The notes: generated by a model not told the origin, from the sequence alone. DNA of 55,114 bases from an uncultured Clostridia bacterium (GCA_947598155.1 CANQFC010000009.1:1-55114); one strand, 5' to 3'. Shown: positions 25,408 to 34,630, counted from the first letter of the stretch. Numbers and translations: made by a program.

Positions 25408-26763
25408 ATGGATGAAATGTTTGAAACAGTTGTTGAAAACATTAAAGAACTTCTGCATGAAAAAAAGTGGGCAAAGCTGAAAGATATTCTTGAAGATATG
25501 AACGAGCAGGATATTGCCGAGCTTTTTATGGAGCTTGAAGAGCGGGAACTAACTTTTATTTACAGACTCCTGCCGAAAGAGCTTGCCGCGGAGGTCTTTG
25601 TCAATATGGAGCCTGAGTATCAGGAGGCGCTGATACGCGCTTTTTCAGACTCGGAGCTTCGTGAGGTTCTTGACGAGCTTTACGTTGACGACGCGGTCGA
25701 TATTATTGAGGAAATGCCCGCAACGCTTGTAAAGAGGATTTTACAGCATACCGACCCCGAAATGCGCAAAAGTATAAACGAGATTTTGCGCTATCCCGAG
25801 GATTCGGCAGGCAGTATTATGACTACCGAGTATGTGGATTTGAAACGGAATATGACAGTTTCCGACGCGTTTACCAGAATACGCAGAACCGGCGTTGACA
25901 AAGAAACGATATATACTTGCTATGTTACCGACAGCAAGCGAAAGCTGAAAGGCGTTGTAACGGCGAAAGACCTTTTGCTCTCCGATGAGAATGATTTAAT
26001 CAGAGATATAATGGAAAGCAACGTTATTTCCGTCTCAACAGTTGAAGATAAAGAGGTAGTCGCGGATATATTCCAAAAATACGATTTTCTTGCTCTGCCC
26101 GTGGTAGACGGAGAGGAAAGACTTGTAGGAATTGTCACGGTTGACGACGCTATCGACGTTTTGCAGGAAGAGGCAACGGAAGATATTGAAAAGATGGCGG
26201 CTATTACGCCTACCGATAAGCCGTATCTTAAAATGGGCGCAGTAGAAACGTGGAAAAAGCGTTTTCCGTGGCTGCTTATTTTAATGGTATCCGCAACATT
26301 TACAGGCAAAATCATTCAGCATTTTGAGTCGGCGTTACAGGCTTATGTAATTCTTACCTCATTTATTCCGATGCTTATGGATACAGGCGGTAATTGCGGC
26401 GGTCAGGCGTCAGTAACAATTATCCGCGGCTTGTCGCTCGGAGATATTGAATTTAAAGATATATTTAAGGTTATATGGAAAGAGTTTAGAGTTGCATTGC
26501 TGTGCGGCATTACGCTTGCAGTTGCAAACTTTGCTAAAATGATGATAATTGACCGCGTTAATATAACTGTTGCGGCCGTTGTCTGTATGACGCTTGTCTG
26601 CACAATTATTGTCGCAAAAATAATAGGCTGCACATTGCCTATTTTTGCAAAGGCAATTAAGCTTGACCCTGCGGTAATGGCAAGTCCGTTTATTACAACG
26701 ATTGTAGACGCGCTTTCGCTTTTGGTATATTTTACTATTGCAGGATTTACCTTAAAACTTTAA
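25408..26763 (+). CDS. mgtE: MgtE-family magnesium transporter
   Basis: This 451-residue protein has the MgtE N domain (about 1-125, with acidic DVDDAVDIIEEMP-type repeats), a CBS pair (about 130-255), a plug helix and a five-helix membrane channel (about 280-450; the segment with MDTGGNCGGQASVTIIRG is the conserved pore loop). It imports Mg2+, with the cytosolic domains closing the channel when Mg2+ is plentiful. ATG 25408 lies 8 nt after GAGGAG and is preferred over GTG 25399, which lies inside the SD hairpin. It ends at a strong terminator. Confidence 0.93.
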   Translation: MDEMFETVVENIKELLHEKKWAKLKDILEDMNEQDIAELFMELEERELTFIYRLLPKELAAEVFVNMEPEYQEALIRAFSDSELREVLDELYVDDAVDIIEEMPATLVKRILQHTDPEMRKSINEILRYPEDSAGSIMTTEYVDLKRNMTVSDAFTRIRRTGVDKETIYTCYVTDSKRKLKGVVTAKDLLLSDENDLIRDIMESNVISVSTVEDKEVVADIFQKYDFLALPVVDGEERLVGIVTVDDAIDVLQEEATEDIEKMAAITPTDKPYLKMGAVETWKKRFPWLLILMVSATFTGKIIQHFESALQAYVILTSFIPMLMDTGGNCGGQASVTIIRGLSLGDIEFKDIFKVIWKEFRVALLCGITLAVANFAKMMIIDRVNITVAAVVCMTLVCTIIVAKIIGCTLPIFAKAIKLDPAVMASPFITTIVDALSLLVYFTIAGFTLKL

Positions 26764-26765
26764 AA

Positions 26766-26799
26766 AATATCCCATACATTTTCTGTATGGGATATTTTA
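26766..26799 (+). terminator. Intrinsic terminator of mgtE
   Basis: ATATCCCATACA pairs with TGTATGGGATAT around a short loop, followed by TTTTA. Confidence 0.9.
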
Positions 26800-26813
26800 C
26801 TTGCGTTATTTGA

Positions 26814-26842
26814 TTGACTTTTATTGTCGAATAAAGTATTAT
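26814..26842 (+). promoter_or_regulatory. Promoter of the cohesin-domain gene
   Basis: TTGACT (26814-26819), a 17-nt spacer and TATTAT (26837-26842), about 70 nt upstream of the start codon. Confidence 0.7.
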
Positions 26843-26859
26843 ATAAGATATATAAGAAC

Positions 26860-26888
26860 TTTTAATAAGGGCATTGCCCTGCCATTAA
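26860..26888 (+). repeat. Dispersed intergenic repeat, copy 1
   Basis: TTTTAATAAGGGCATTGCCC then TGCCATTAA matches copies at 36508, 41877, 53118 and 53183. It lies in the 5' untranslated region of the cohesin-domain gene and contains the small inverted repeat GGGCA/TGCCC. Confidence 0.5.
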
Positions 26889-26914
26889 ATAATTCTTGAT
26901 AAACGGTGGTTAAA

Positions 26915-28150
26915 ATGAGAAGAATATATAAAATAGCTTTAGTACCGGCAGTTGCAGCAGTAATAATATCGCTTTTATTTGCTTTTTCTTCCTCGGCGGC
27001 GAATGTAAGGTATTCGGTGGCCGGCGCGAGCGGAAATAAAGGCGACACAGTTACCGTCAGCGTAAAGCTCTCATCGGACGTTGCGATTTGGGGCGCCAAT
27101 GTAAGCCTTGGATTTAACGCAAACGAACTTCAGTATGTAAGCTGCGCAAAGGGCGGTCTTGTTTCGGGAGGCAGTCTTGTAAGGTCGGGCTCCCAAATTA
27201 ACTTTTCAGGAATGTACGGCGGAAAAAGCGGAACCGTTTTTACAGTTAAATTTAAAATTTTAAAGGACTCGGGCTCGTCCGCTCTCACGCTTTCAAGTAC
27301 GGAAAATACAGATTCGGACGGTAAAACTTATTCCTGCTCATCGTCCGGGGGAAGTGTTACGGTTGTAAAATCAGTTACGGGCGTGTCGCTCAACAGCAGC
27401 AGGTTTACCCTGAAAAAGGGTGAAACGGCGCAGCTCAGCGCAACAGTTACTCCGTCTGACGCAACTAACAGAGCGGTAAGGTTTACTACGTCCAACAGCA
27501 GGGTAGCCACAGTTTCCGCAAGCGGCAAAATAACAGCCGTCGGCGGCGGCACTGCGAAAATTACGGCAACGGCAGGCGGAAAAAGCGCCGTATGCACCGT
27601 AAGCGTTAACGTTAAACAGACGGGGATTACCGTTTCCGGTTCAAAAGACAAAACAGTGAGCGAAAGCGCGTCGATTAAGCTGACAGCGGCCAAAGTTCCT
27701 GCCGACGCCACCGACAGTTACGCCGTGTCGTGGAGTTCTTCCGACAGCTCTGTCGCTGCCGTTTCCAATGACGGCACCGTTACAGGCGTAAAGCTCGGCA
27801 AAGCGGTTATCACTGCAACCTCTAACGGGTGGACAGCCTCTTACAACATAACCGTTACGGAAAAGCCTTCCGAAAGCGATACCGAGACCGACTCCTCATC
27901 GCAGGAAACTTCGAGCGAAGAAACGAGCTCTTTTGAAAATGAAACTTACAGCAGTACAACCGCCGCCGTTGAGGAAGTCAGCGAGGAGCCAAAAACTGTA
28001 AAAAAGACTTATTATTATACAATGCTTGTTTTGACAAGCGTTACCACGGCATTGGTTTGCGTTCCCGTAACGGCGCTCGTTACTTCAAATATTTATAAAA
28101 GCCAACTCAAAAGAAAAGAAGAAAATCCGTTCGGTAAATACGGCGAATAA
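26915..28150 (+). CDS. Surface protein with cohesin and two Big_2 domains
   Basis: This 411-residue protein has a signal peptide (KIALVPAVAAVIISLLFAFS, residues ~5-30). A cohesin-type domain follows (about 32-150; VSVKLSSDVAIWGANVSLGF and the YVSCAKGGL segment), then two bacterial Ig-like Big_2 domains (about 152-235 and 238-310; LKKGETAQLSATVTPSDATN). A Ser/Glu/Thr-rich linker (about 315-360) leads to one C-terminal membrane helix and a short basic tail. It is a membrane-anchored cell-surface protein, perhaps a receptor for dockerin-bearing enzymes. No dockerin is present here, and none of the glycosidases in the window carries one. ATG 26915 follows GGTGG. Confidence 0.8.
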   Translation: MRRIYKIALVPAVAAVIISLLFAFSSSAANVRYSVAGASGNKGDTVTVSVKLSSDVAIWGANVSLGFNANELQYVSCAKGGLVSGGSLVRSGSQINFSGMYGGKSGTVFTVKFKILKDSGSSALTLSSTENTDSDGKTYSCSSSGGSVTVVKSVTGVSLNSSRFTLKKGETAQLSATVTPSDATNRAVRFTTSNSRVATVSASGKITAVGGGTAKITATAGGKSAVCTVSVNVKQTGITVSGSKDKTVSESASIKLTAAKVPADATDSYAVSWSSSDSSVAAVSNDGTVTGVKLGKAVITATSNGWTASYNITVTEKPSESDTETDSSSQETSSEETSSFENETYSSTTAAVEEVSEEPKTVKKTYYYTMLVLTSVTTALVCVPVTALVTSNIYKSQLKRKEENPFGKYGE

Positions 28151-28160
28151 GAGGTAATTT

Positions 28161-28991
28161 ATGCTTAATATCGGTTGTCATTTGTCAGCATCAAAAGGTT
28201 TTTTGAATATGGGGGAAACGGCAGTTTCGCTCGGCGGAAATACGTTTCAGTTTTTTACTCGGAATCCGCGGGGCGGCAGTGCAAAAGATATTGACAAAAA
28301 CGACGCGGATTCGCTCGTTTCGTTTATGAAAGAAAACGGATTTGCGAAAATTCTTGCCCACGCGCCCTATACGCTCAACGCTTGCGCCAAGGTGCCGAGT
28401 ATTCGTGAATTTGCTTACAACACAATGCTTGACGACCTGAAAAGAATGGAATATCTGCCGGGAAATATGTATAATTTTCATCCGGGAAGTCATGTGGGTC
28501 AAGGCGTAGAAACGGGCATTGAGTTAATTGCCGATTTGCTTAATTCTATTCTCTGGGAAGAACAGCAAACCTGTGTTTTGCTTGAGACAATGGCAGGCAA
28601 GGGGAGCGAGGTAGGCTCGCGGTTTGAAGAGTTACGGCAAATTATAGACAGAGTTAACCTCAGCGGTAAAATCGGCGTTTGCTTAGATACCTGTCACGTT
28701 AACGACGCCGGTTACGACATAGTGAATGACCTTGACGGCGTTTTGAACGAGTTTGATAAGAAGATAGGTCTTAACCGACTTAAAGCGATTCACCTTAATG
28801 ACAGTAAAAATCCTTTGGGGGCGCGCAAAGACAGGCACGAAAAAATCGGAGACGGGTATATCGGCGAGGCCGCGTTTGAAAAGATAGTTAACCACCCCGT
28901 ACTGCGGGATTTGCCGATGTTTCTTGAGACTCCCAATGAGCTTGAAGGGTACAAAAGGGAAATCGCGTTGTTAAAATCTCTTCAAAGATAA
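28161..28991 (+). CDS. nfo: Endonuclease IV (AP endonuclease)
   Basis: This 276-residue enzyme starts behind AAGAGGTAATTT. It has the AP-endonuclease 2 TIM barrel: [76 protein letters not shown] and FLETPNE, with the His/Glu/Asp ligands of three zinc ions. It cuts DNA 5' to abasic sites in base-excision repair. It lies 10 nt after the cohesin-domain gene and shares its transcript up to the terminator. Confidence 0.95.
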   Translation: MLNIGCHLSASKGFLNMGETAVSLGGNTFQFFTRNPRGGSAKDIDKNDADSLVSFMKENGFAKILAHAPYTLNACAKVPSIREFAYNTMLDDLKRMEYLPGNMYNFHPGSHVGQGVETGIELIADLLNSILWEEQQTCVLLETMAGKGSEVGSRFEELRQIIDRVNLSGKIGVCLDTCHVNDAGYDIVNDLDGVLNEFDKKIGLNRLKAIHLNDSKNPLGARKDRHEKIGDGYIGEAAFEKIVNHPVLRDLPMFLETPNELEGYKREIALLKSLQR

Positions 28992-28996
28992 AAATA

Positions 28997-29038
28997 AAAG
29001 CGGTAGGAATTGAAACGCTCAATTCTTACCGCTTTTTA
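28997..29038 (+). terminator. Intrinsic terminator after nfo
   Basis: AAAAGCGGTAGGAATTGA pairs with TCAATTCTTACCGCTTTT (one G-U) and a T-run. The inverted arrangement could also end the minus-strand gene at 29051. Confidence 0.9.
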
Positions 29039-29050
29039 AATGCTTTAAAT

Positions 29051-29605
29051 TTATACAAACTCATATAAGTCGATGACGCTGTCAATTTCCTGTTTCGCGC
29101 ATTCAAAAAGGTTTTTGCCGAGTTCGGAAAATTCATCGCTGCCGCAAATCATCGCGAAAGCTTTGCCGATTTCCTCAGAAATATTGGCACTCTTGCGAAG
29201 GGCAAGGTAGTAAAAGCTGTACTCTGCGCCGTCGTCAAGCCTGTCGTAAAATTCAAACGCGCTCGTCTTAACGGCGTCATACATTCTGTTTACGGCCGTG
29301 TTTGAAAGAAGAGGCGACGGGAGCGAGTGGTTAATGCAGTACTCCGCTGTAAACGCAAGCAGGACTTTGATTTGATACATAATATCATCGTCAAAATCCA
29401 AAACGCCTACCTCTTTTGACAGGTCTTTTATCATTTTTTCCTCGTCGACAAAAATATCTGCAAGATGCTTTCCGAGGGCTTTCGCTTTTTCGGAGTTGCC
29501 GTTAATTCTGTGGCGCTTCATTTCAGCGATAACAGAAATTTCGTCAAAGTTTTCTTGGGATTTGGTTTTATCGTTAAAAATTTTAATATCGCTGTCGTCG
29601 GGCAT
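29051..29605 (-). CDS. Hypothetical protein downstream of the PHP gene
   Basis: This 184-residue, acidic, all-helical protein has no signal peptide or membrane segment and is not recognised. Its middle part (IMYQIKVLLAFTAEYCINHS and SNTAVNRMYDAVKTSAFEFY) suggests a compact helical bundle. AAAGGAG lies 8 nt upstream of its ATG. It sits 20 nt downstream of the PHP-domain gene in the same direction, so the two probably act together or are co-regulated. No function is proposed. Confidence 0.75.
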   Translation of the reverse strand: MPDDSDIKIFNDKTKSQENFDEISVIAEMKRHRINGNSEKAKALGKHLADIFVDEEKMIKDLSKEVGVLDFDDDIMYQIKVLLAFTAEYCINHSLPSPLLSNTAVNRMYDAVKTSAFEFYDRLDDGAEYSFYYLALRKSANISEEIGKAFAMICGSDEFSELGKNLFECAKQEIDSVIDLYEFV

Positions 29606-29625
29606 AATCTAAGTCTCCTTTGAAT

Positions 29626-30510
29626 TTATGCTTCTGCCTGAGATTCGGAATTTTGAGCCAGTTTCTTTTTTTGGCGTTTTTGTTTTGATTTGTATGTCAG
29701 CAATGAATGGATTTCATCATCTGAGGCGGTAAAATCGCCTAAAGATACTTTATATTCGTTGTAAAGGCCGTGAAAATCACTTCCGCCGGTCACAAGCAGT
29801 TTTGCTTTTGACGCCTTTTTCCGTAAAAACGCCTGCTGTTCTTCGTCCGCGCTCGGGTGAATGACCTCAATTCCGTCAATTCCCAACTCAATTAAGCTGT
29901 CAATATAGTCTTCACAGCCCGAAAGAAACGGGTGCGCAAGAACGGCAATTCCGCCGGCCTCGTGAATTGAGTCTATAACGGATTTTGTGCTTTCGTATTT
30001 AGGAATAATAAGAATGTTGTTTTCGCTCTCTTTTGTGAAAAGCTGTTTATAAAGCTCTCCGTTAAACGATTCGGCATATCCGCACTCAATAAGCGTCTGC
30101 ATAATGTGCTTTTTAAAAATATTAGTGGAGCCTTTTGCGGATTTAGCGAAAAATTCCGCGGGAATATTATAGCGCTTTGCAACCTGAAGCATCATAAAGT
30201 GCGAGGCTCTTTTTCTTGCAATGGAGTTGCGCTTGCAAAGCCCCTCGAGCATATCCGGAGAGTCGGGGAGGTAGCAAAGAATATGAATATTTTTATCCGC
30301 CTCCTCAAAAGTGGAGGAAAATTCAACGCCGGGAATAACTTTAATCCCGTGCCTTGCGCCTATGACTTTACCTCTGACGGTGCCGGTAAGGCAGTCGTGG
30401 TCGGTTATTGCAATAACGTCAAGCCCTTTTTTTAATGCGAACAAAATAATTTCCTCAATACCGAGCGACCCGTCCGAAAGTCGTGTGTGACAGTGTAAAT
30501 CTCCTCTCAA
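29626..30510 (-). CDS. PHP-domain phosphoesterase (RNase AM/YciV-like)
   Basis: This 294-residue protein begins RGDLHCHTRLSDGSLGIEEI, followed by ITDHDCL, VIPGVEFSS, the AVLAHPFL motif and a C-terminal GGSDFHG. These are the metal-binding motifs of the PHP family. Close relatives act as 3',5'-nucleotide bisphosphate phosphatases or 5'-3' exoribonucleases. I take a TTG start at 30510, 8-9 nt after GGAGG, because sequence upstream in the same frame to 30558 does not match the family. The C-terminal ~20 residues are Lys/Gln-rich. Confidence 0.85.
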   Translation of the reverse strand: MRGDLHCHTRLSDGSLGIEEIILFALKKGLDVIAITDHDCLTGTVRGKVIGARHGIKVIPGVEFSSTFEEADKNIHILCYLPDSPDMLEGLCKRNSIARKRASHFMMLQVAKRYNIPAEFFAKSAKGSTNIFKKHIMQTLIECGYAESFNGELYKQLFTKESENNILIIPKYESTKSVIDSIHEAGGIAVLAHPFLSGCEDYIDSLIELGIDGIEVIHPSADEEQQAFLRKKASKAKLLVTGGSDFHGLYNEYKVSLGDFTASDDEIHSLLTYKSKQKRQKKKLAQNSESQAEA

Positions 30511-30743
30511 AATATATACCTCCGAAAAAATAACGTAAAAAGGCGTACATACCCTCAATATATAACATCATTATATACCATATATGCTAAAAAATCAAGT
30601 AAAATGTTGAAAAATTGTCAATTATAGTAATTAACTAACTAAATTTATGTAAATATACATAAATTTTAATTATATTTCCACATTTTGCACAAATTACGCA
30701 TAGTTTAAATTTTACTAAAAAAACGGAAATCGGTAAAAAAGAA

Positions 30744-30771
30744 AGGACAGCAAAATTTCGCTGTCCTTTTG
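30744..30771 (-). terminator. Intrinsic terminator after the metallophosphoesterase gene
   Basis: On the minus strand AAGGACAGC pairs with GCTGTCCTT, followed by TCTTTTTT. The rest of the gap 30511-30743 is AT-rich upstream sequence of the PHP gene with no further feature I can name. Confidence 0.85.
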
Positions 30772-30789
30772 ATGTTTATTCGCTTAATT

Positions 30790-32409
30790 TTATTCGTCTA
30801 TTTTCATTTTCTTTCCGTATTTAATTTGATTCGCTATAAATCCGGCACCGAAAATCAAAATGAGCGGAATAAGAAGAACTATAATACCAATAACTGCAAC
30901 GGCGATTATGGCGGGGCCTTTTCGGCTCTTGATTGGGTGCTCGGGCTTTTTTTCCTCCGGAACTGGGCCCTGCTCGCCCTCACCGTAATAAGGCATAATG
31001 GGCAGAACCGTGTTATAAGACGGAATCCCGCGGTTGTGAATAAGCGGTTCGGCAAAATCATACAAAGAGTCTGCCGTCTTAATGAGCTTTCTCACCTTTA
31101 TGTGCAGAGCGTCAAATATTGAGTCAAAAATGCTTATAAGACCCATTGCAATTTTGTAATGAGGGTCGTCCGGGTCATAAAGATTTTCACCGCCGTAAAG
31201 GTTGAGCACCATTTTGATGATAAAGTCAAGTACGCTCTCGTCTTTAATCGGCTCCCAGTCCTCTTCTTTAAGCCCTGTTTCTTTCTTAGTCCACTTGGCA
31301 ACTGTGCCGATTTTTAGTTTGTTGATTATCTTTGCAATGGGCTTAATCAGCCAGCCTATTTTATAAATTAGCTTTTTCTTGATTGACATAGCGGTAACCA
31401 TTGTCGCGAATGTGTCCGTGTCGCCGGCGGCGGCCTTTACCATATCGACTATCATACCCGCGAGCTGATTTGAGAGGTGGCTTTGCATAGTGCCGCCGTG
31501 AAGCTCGCAGTTTGGCATAACAGTTATAAAGTCTGTTGTAGTGCTGACAACATCTTTTGCCGGGTCAAGAACTATTGTGCGGATAGTGCCCGGGTAGCCG
31601 ACGGGGGAGGCTGTCGCAATGTCATAAAAAGTGTTTCCGCGCTTGGATATGTATTTGTCTATGCTGTGAATGTGCGTGTGCCCAGTGAGCATAAATTGAA
31701 TACCGAGGTCTGCGTACTGCTCACGGCGGATGTCAAAATCGCCGTGCATATCGTTTTTGCCGATAAGCCCGTAAATGGGCGAGGGCGCAATCAACGGGTG
31801 ATGCGTCATTGAGATAATAAATTGACCGTTCTCCTTTGCGTCCTGCACCTGAGCCTTGAGCCACTCAAAGCAGTCGTCCGAGATGCCGCTCTTGCCTGTA
31901 AGGTTAGTGTCGTCGTTTATTGCGAACAGCCGATAGCCGTCGGCAAGCTGAATAACGTATGACATACTCGGCATATGAAGCGAAATAGCTTGGTCGGGGC
32001 CGAATTCACGGTACATTTCAAATAAATCCTCACGCTTTGCGGCGGGAATTTTCGTCTTTTCGCCCGTTATGAAAGAATCTGTCTGCCCGTCGTCCTGATA
32101 ATCGTGAGTAGCGGTAATGACAAAAACACGTTTTCCGGCGTTTTTGAGGTCGCGGAGCATTTCAATAAATTCTTTGTGCGAATCAAAATCGCCGTTTGTA
32201 GTCGTGTCGCCCGAAAGCAGAACAATGTCAGTCCTGTTGTCGGATTTTATCTGCTCAAAGCAGGCGGCGAGTACTTCTGCGGCGTCTTTAAGCAAAAGCT
32301 GACTTTTTGAATTTGCCTTTTCGTAGGCTTTTCCGCTTGTTCCGAGCTTTTTGGAATAGTAGTGTGTGTCCGTAATAACCGTCAGGGTTAAGGGATTTCT
32401 CGTATCCAT
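30790..32409 (-). CDS. Metallophosphoesterase with C-terminal membrane anchor
   Basis: This 539-residue protein has the calcineurin-like motifs: TVITDTHYY, VLLSGDTT, ITATHDYQDD, SMTHHPLI and LTGHTHIH, which bind two metal ions. The catalytic part covers about residues 1-290. A middle helical region of unknown fold follows, then a Pro/Glu/Lys linker and one membrane helix (AIIAVAVIGIIVLLIPLILI, about 505-525) with a short basic tail. There is no signal peptide, so orientation is uncertain. Its gene starts 16 nt after thrS and shares its T-box-controlled transcript. Substrate unknown. Confidence 0.85.
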   Translation of the reverse strand: MDTRNPLTLTVITDTHYYSKKLGTSGKAYEKANSKSQLLLKDAAEVLAACFEQIKSDNRTDIVLLSGDTTTNGDFDSHKEFIEMLRDLKNAGKRVFVITATHDYQDDGQTDSFITGEKTKIPAAKREDLFEMYREFGPDQAISLHMPSMSYVIQLADGYRLFAINDDTNLTGKSGISDDCFEWLKAQVQDAKENGQFIISMTHHPLIAPSPIYGLIGKNDMHGDFDIRREQYADLGIQFMLTGHTHIHSIDKYISKRGNTFYDIATASPVGYPGTIRTIVLDPAKDVVSTTTDFITVMPNCELHGGTMQSHLSNQLAGMIVDMVKAAAGDTDTFATMVTAMSIKKKLIYKIGWLIKPIAKIINKLKIGTVAKWTKKETGLKEEDWEPIKDESVLDFIIKMVLNLYGGENLYDPDDPHYKIAMGLISIFDSIFDALHIKVRKLIKTADSLYDFAEPLIHNRGIPSYNTVLPIMPYYGEGEQGPVPEEKKPEHPIKSRKGPAIIAVAVIGIIVLLIPLILIFGAGFIANQIKYGKKMKIDE

Positions 32410-32425
32410 AATGCACCTCTTTATA

Positions 32426-34339
32426 TTAGTTTATAGCTTTTGAATTTATCTCTTCAAGCAAGTCTTTTATAAACTCGTCAACCGACTTAGAATCGGTGCC
32501 GCTTTCACCCCGTTTTCTGACTGAAACAGTGCCGTCTTCAGCCTCTTTATCGCCGATAACAAGCATATAATTGATTTTTTGTAGCTGAGCCTCGCGGATT
32601 TTATAGCCGATTTTTTCGTTTCTGTCATCGACCTCTGCTCTGATGCCGTATTTTTCAAGCTCTGCCTTTATTTCAAAGCATTTAGCCTGGTGACGGTCCG
32701 CAATGGGAAGAAGTTTTACCTGAACGGGGGAGAGCCAAAGTGGGAAGGCACCTGCAAAATGCTCTGTAATAACTCCGATAAATCTTTCAACGGAGCCGAA
32801 TACAACGCGGTGTATCATAACCGGGCAGTGTTTTTCGCCGTCGGCGCCCGTGTATTCAAGTCCGAAACGCCCGGGGAGCTGATAGTCAAGCTGAATTGTA
32901 CCGCACTGCCAAGTCCTGCCCAGCGAGTCCTCAATGTGAAAATCCAACTTCGGGCCGTAAAACGCGCCGTCTCCCTCGTTTACAGTATAGGTTTTACCTA
33001 CGGATGTAATTGCGTCGGCAAGGGCTTTTGTGGCTATTTCCCAATCTTCCTCTGAGCCTATGTGGTCATCTGGCATAGTTGAAAGCTCAATCGTATAAGG
33101 CAGACCGAAAAGTGAGTAAACCTCATCAAACAACTGCGCTATTCTGGCGACTTCATCGCGAATCTGCTCGGGAGCCAAAAGAATGTGGGCGTCGTCCTGC
33201 GTAAAACAGCGCACGCGGAACAGGCCGTGAAGAGCGCCAGAAAGCTCGTTCCTGTGAACCTTGCCAAGCTCCCCGTAACGCAGAGGAAGTTCCCTGTAAG
33301 AATGCGGCTCCAAATCATATACAAGAATTGAGCCGGGGCAGTTCATAGGCTTAATTGCAAAATCCTCGTCGTCTATCACGGTTGTGTACATATCGTCGTG
33401 GTAATGCTCCCAGTGCCCCGATGTCTCCCAAAGACTTCTCCTCATAATCTGCGGAGTCGATATTTCAAGATAGCCCCATTTCTTGTGAACCTCGTGCCAA
33501 TAATCTATAAGCGTGTTGCGAAGAACCATACCTTTCGGCAGGAAAAATGGCATACCCGGAGCCTCGTCTCTAAGAGCGAAAAGCCCCAATTCTCTGCCCA
33601 ATTTGCGGTGGTCTCTTTTCTTTGCCTCCTCTATTCTTGCAAGATGCTCCTCAAGCTCCGACTGCTTTGGAAAAGCTATGCCGTAAATTCGCTGGAGCAT
33701 TTTGTTTTTTTCATCGCCGCGCCAATATGCGCCTGTGCAGGAGGTCAGCTTGAACGCCTTAACCGCACCTGTCGACATAATATGCGGACCTGCGCAAAGC
33801 TCATTGAAATCGCCCTGCTTGTAGAATGTGATTTTCTCGCCCTTGTCCGCGTGTTCCTTTATAAGCTCGTATTTGTAAATTTCGCCGTTTTCCGTGAAAT
33901 AATCGAGCGCTTTCTGCGGCTCCATTTCATATTTTTCAAGCGGTAAATCCTCTTTAACGATTTTCTTCATTTCGGCTTCGATTTTTTCCAAAATATCCGG
34001 GGTAAAAACTGTTTCGGAGTCAAAATCATAGTAAAAACCGTTGTCAATGGCCGGGCCTATTGCAAGCTTTGTTTCGGGGTAAAGTCGCTTAACCGCCTGC
34101 GCGAGTATATGTGAGGCAGTGTGCCAAAAGGTCTTTTTGCCGTCAATATTCTCGCCGAAGGTTACAATTTCGACCGAGCAATCCTCATTGACGGGAGTCC
34201 TTAAATCGCAGTATTCGCCGTTAATCCTGCCGCCTACCGCCGCCTTGTAAAGCCCCATACCAATGGATTTGGCGATTTCGGCAACAGTAACGCCGTTTTC
34301 AAACTCTCTCACATCGTCTTTTAAGCTTACTTTAACCAT
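32426..34339 (-). CDS. thrS: Threonyl-tRNA synthetase
   Basis: This 637-residue class II synthetase has a TGS domain (about 1-62), an editing domain (HTASHILAQAV with the HxxxH site, about 70-220), the catalytic core with FRVRCFTQDDAHI (motif 2) and GSVERFIGVI (motif 3), and a C-terminal anticodon-binding domain (about 530-637). The ATG at 34339 follows AAAGGAG; frames upstream belong to the T-box leader. It charges tRNA-Thr and is controlled by the T-box described next. The downstream metallophosphoesterase is in the same operon. Confidence 0.97.
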   Translation of the reverse strand: MVKVSLKDDVREFENGVTVAEIAKSIGMGLYKAAVGGRINGEYCDLRTPVNEDCSVEIVTFGENIDGKKTFWHTASHILAQAVKRLYPETKLAIGPAIDNGFYYDFDSETVFTPDILEKIEAEMKKIVKEDLPLEKYEMEPQKALDYFTENGEIYKYELIKEHADKGEKITFYKQGDFNELCAGPHIMSTGAVKAFKLTSCTGAYWRGDEKNKMLQRIYGIAFPKQSELEEHLARIEEAKKRDHRKLGRELGLFALRDEAPGMPFFLPKGMVLRNTLIDYWHEVHKKWGYLEISTPQIMRRSLWETSGHWEHYHDDMYTTVIDDEDFAIKPMNCPGSILVYDLEPHSYRELPLRYGELGKVHRNELSGALHGLFRVRCFTQDDAHILLAPEQIRDEVARIAQLFDEVYSLFGLPYTIELSTMPDDHIGSEEDWEIATKALADAITSVGKTYTVNEGDGAFYGPKLDFHIEDSLGRTWQCGTIQLDYQLPGRFGLEYTGADGEKHCPVMIHRVVFGSVERFIGVITEHFAGAFPLWLSPVQVKLLPIADRHQAKCFEIKAELEKYGIRAEVDDRNEKIGYKIREAQLQKINYMLVIGDKEAEDGTVSVRKRGESGTDSKSVDEFIKDLLEEINSKAIN

Positions 34340-34360
34340 AAATTTTTCTCCTTTCAAAAA

Positions 34361-34630
34361 GAAAAAGCATTCCGTCCCCAAATAAAAGGGATGAAATGCT
34401 AAATAATACATTCCACGGTTCCACCCGTATTGCGGATATAATCCGCCGCTCAAAAAACCTTAACGCGGTTACACGGAATATCTTAATCAACGCTTTCGAC
34501 ATTCACTCGGGAGCGGTAGCGAAACCAAAAACCTTGCCGCCCTTACAGCGCCGGGGGCGGCTCTCTTAAAAGGCTTAAACAGGCCCGCTTTCTCCGTCAA
34601 CGATTTATATAGATTTAATTATTTCAATTT
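34361..34630 (-). promoter_or_regulatory. T-box riboswitch (thrS leader)
   Basis: On the minus strand the leader contains AGAGAG followed by a GCCGCCC/GGGCGGC stem, the conserved antiterminator box GGGTGGAACCGTGGAAT (34411-34428) and a terminator hairpin (AGCATTtCaTCCC with GGGAcGgAATGCT, 34366-34400) followed by TTTTTCTTTTT. A likely Thr specifier ACC is at 34515-34517. Uncharged tRNA-Thr should bind and allow readthrough into thrS. Confidence 0.92.

Noticed and set aside
25240-25408. M-box (ykoK) magnesium riboswitch before mgtE
   Set aside because: The conserved M-box core sequences are not visible, and an ORF with its own SD occupies most of the leader.
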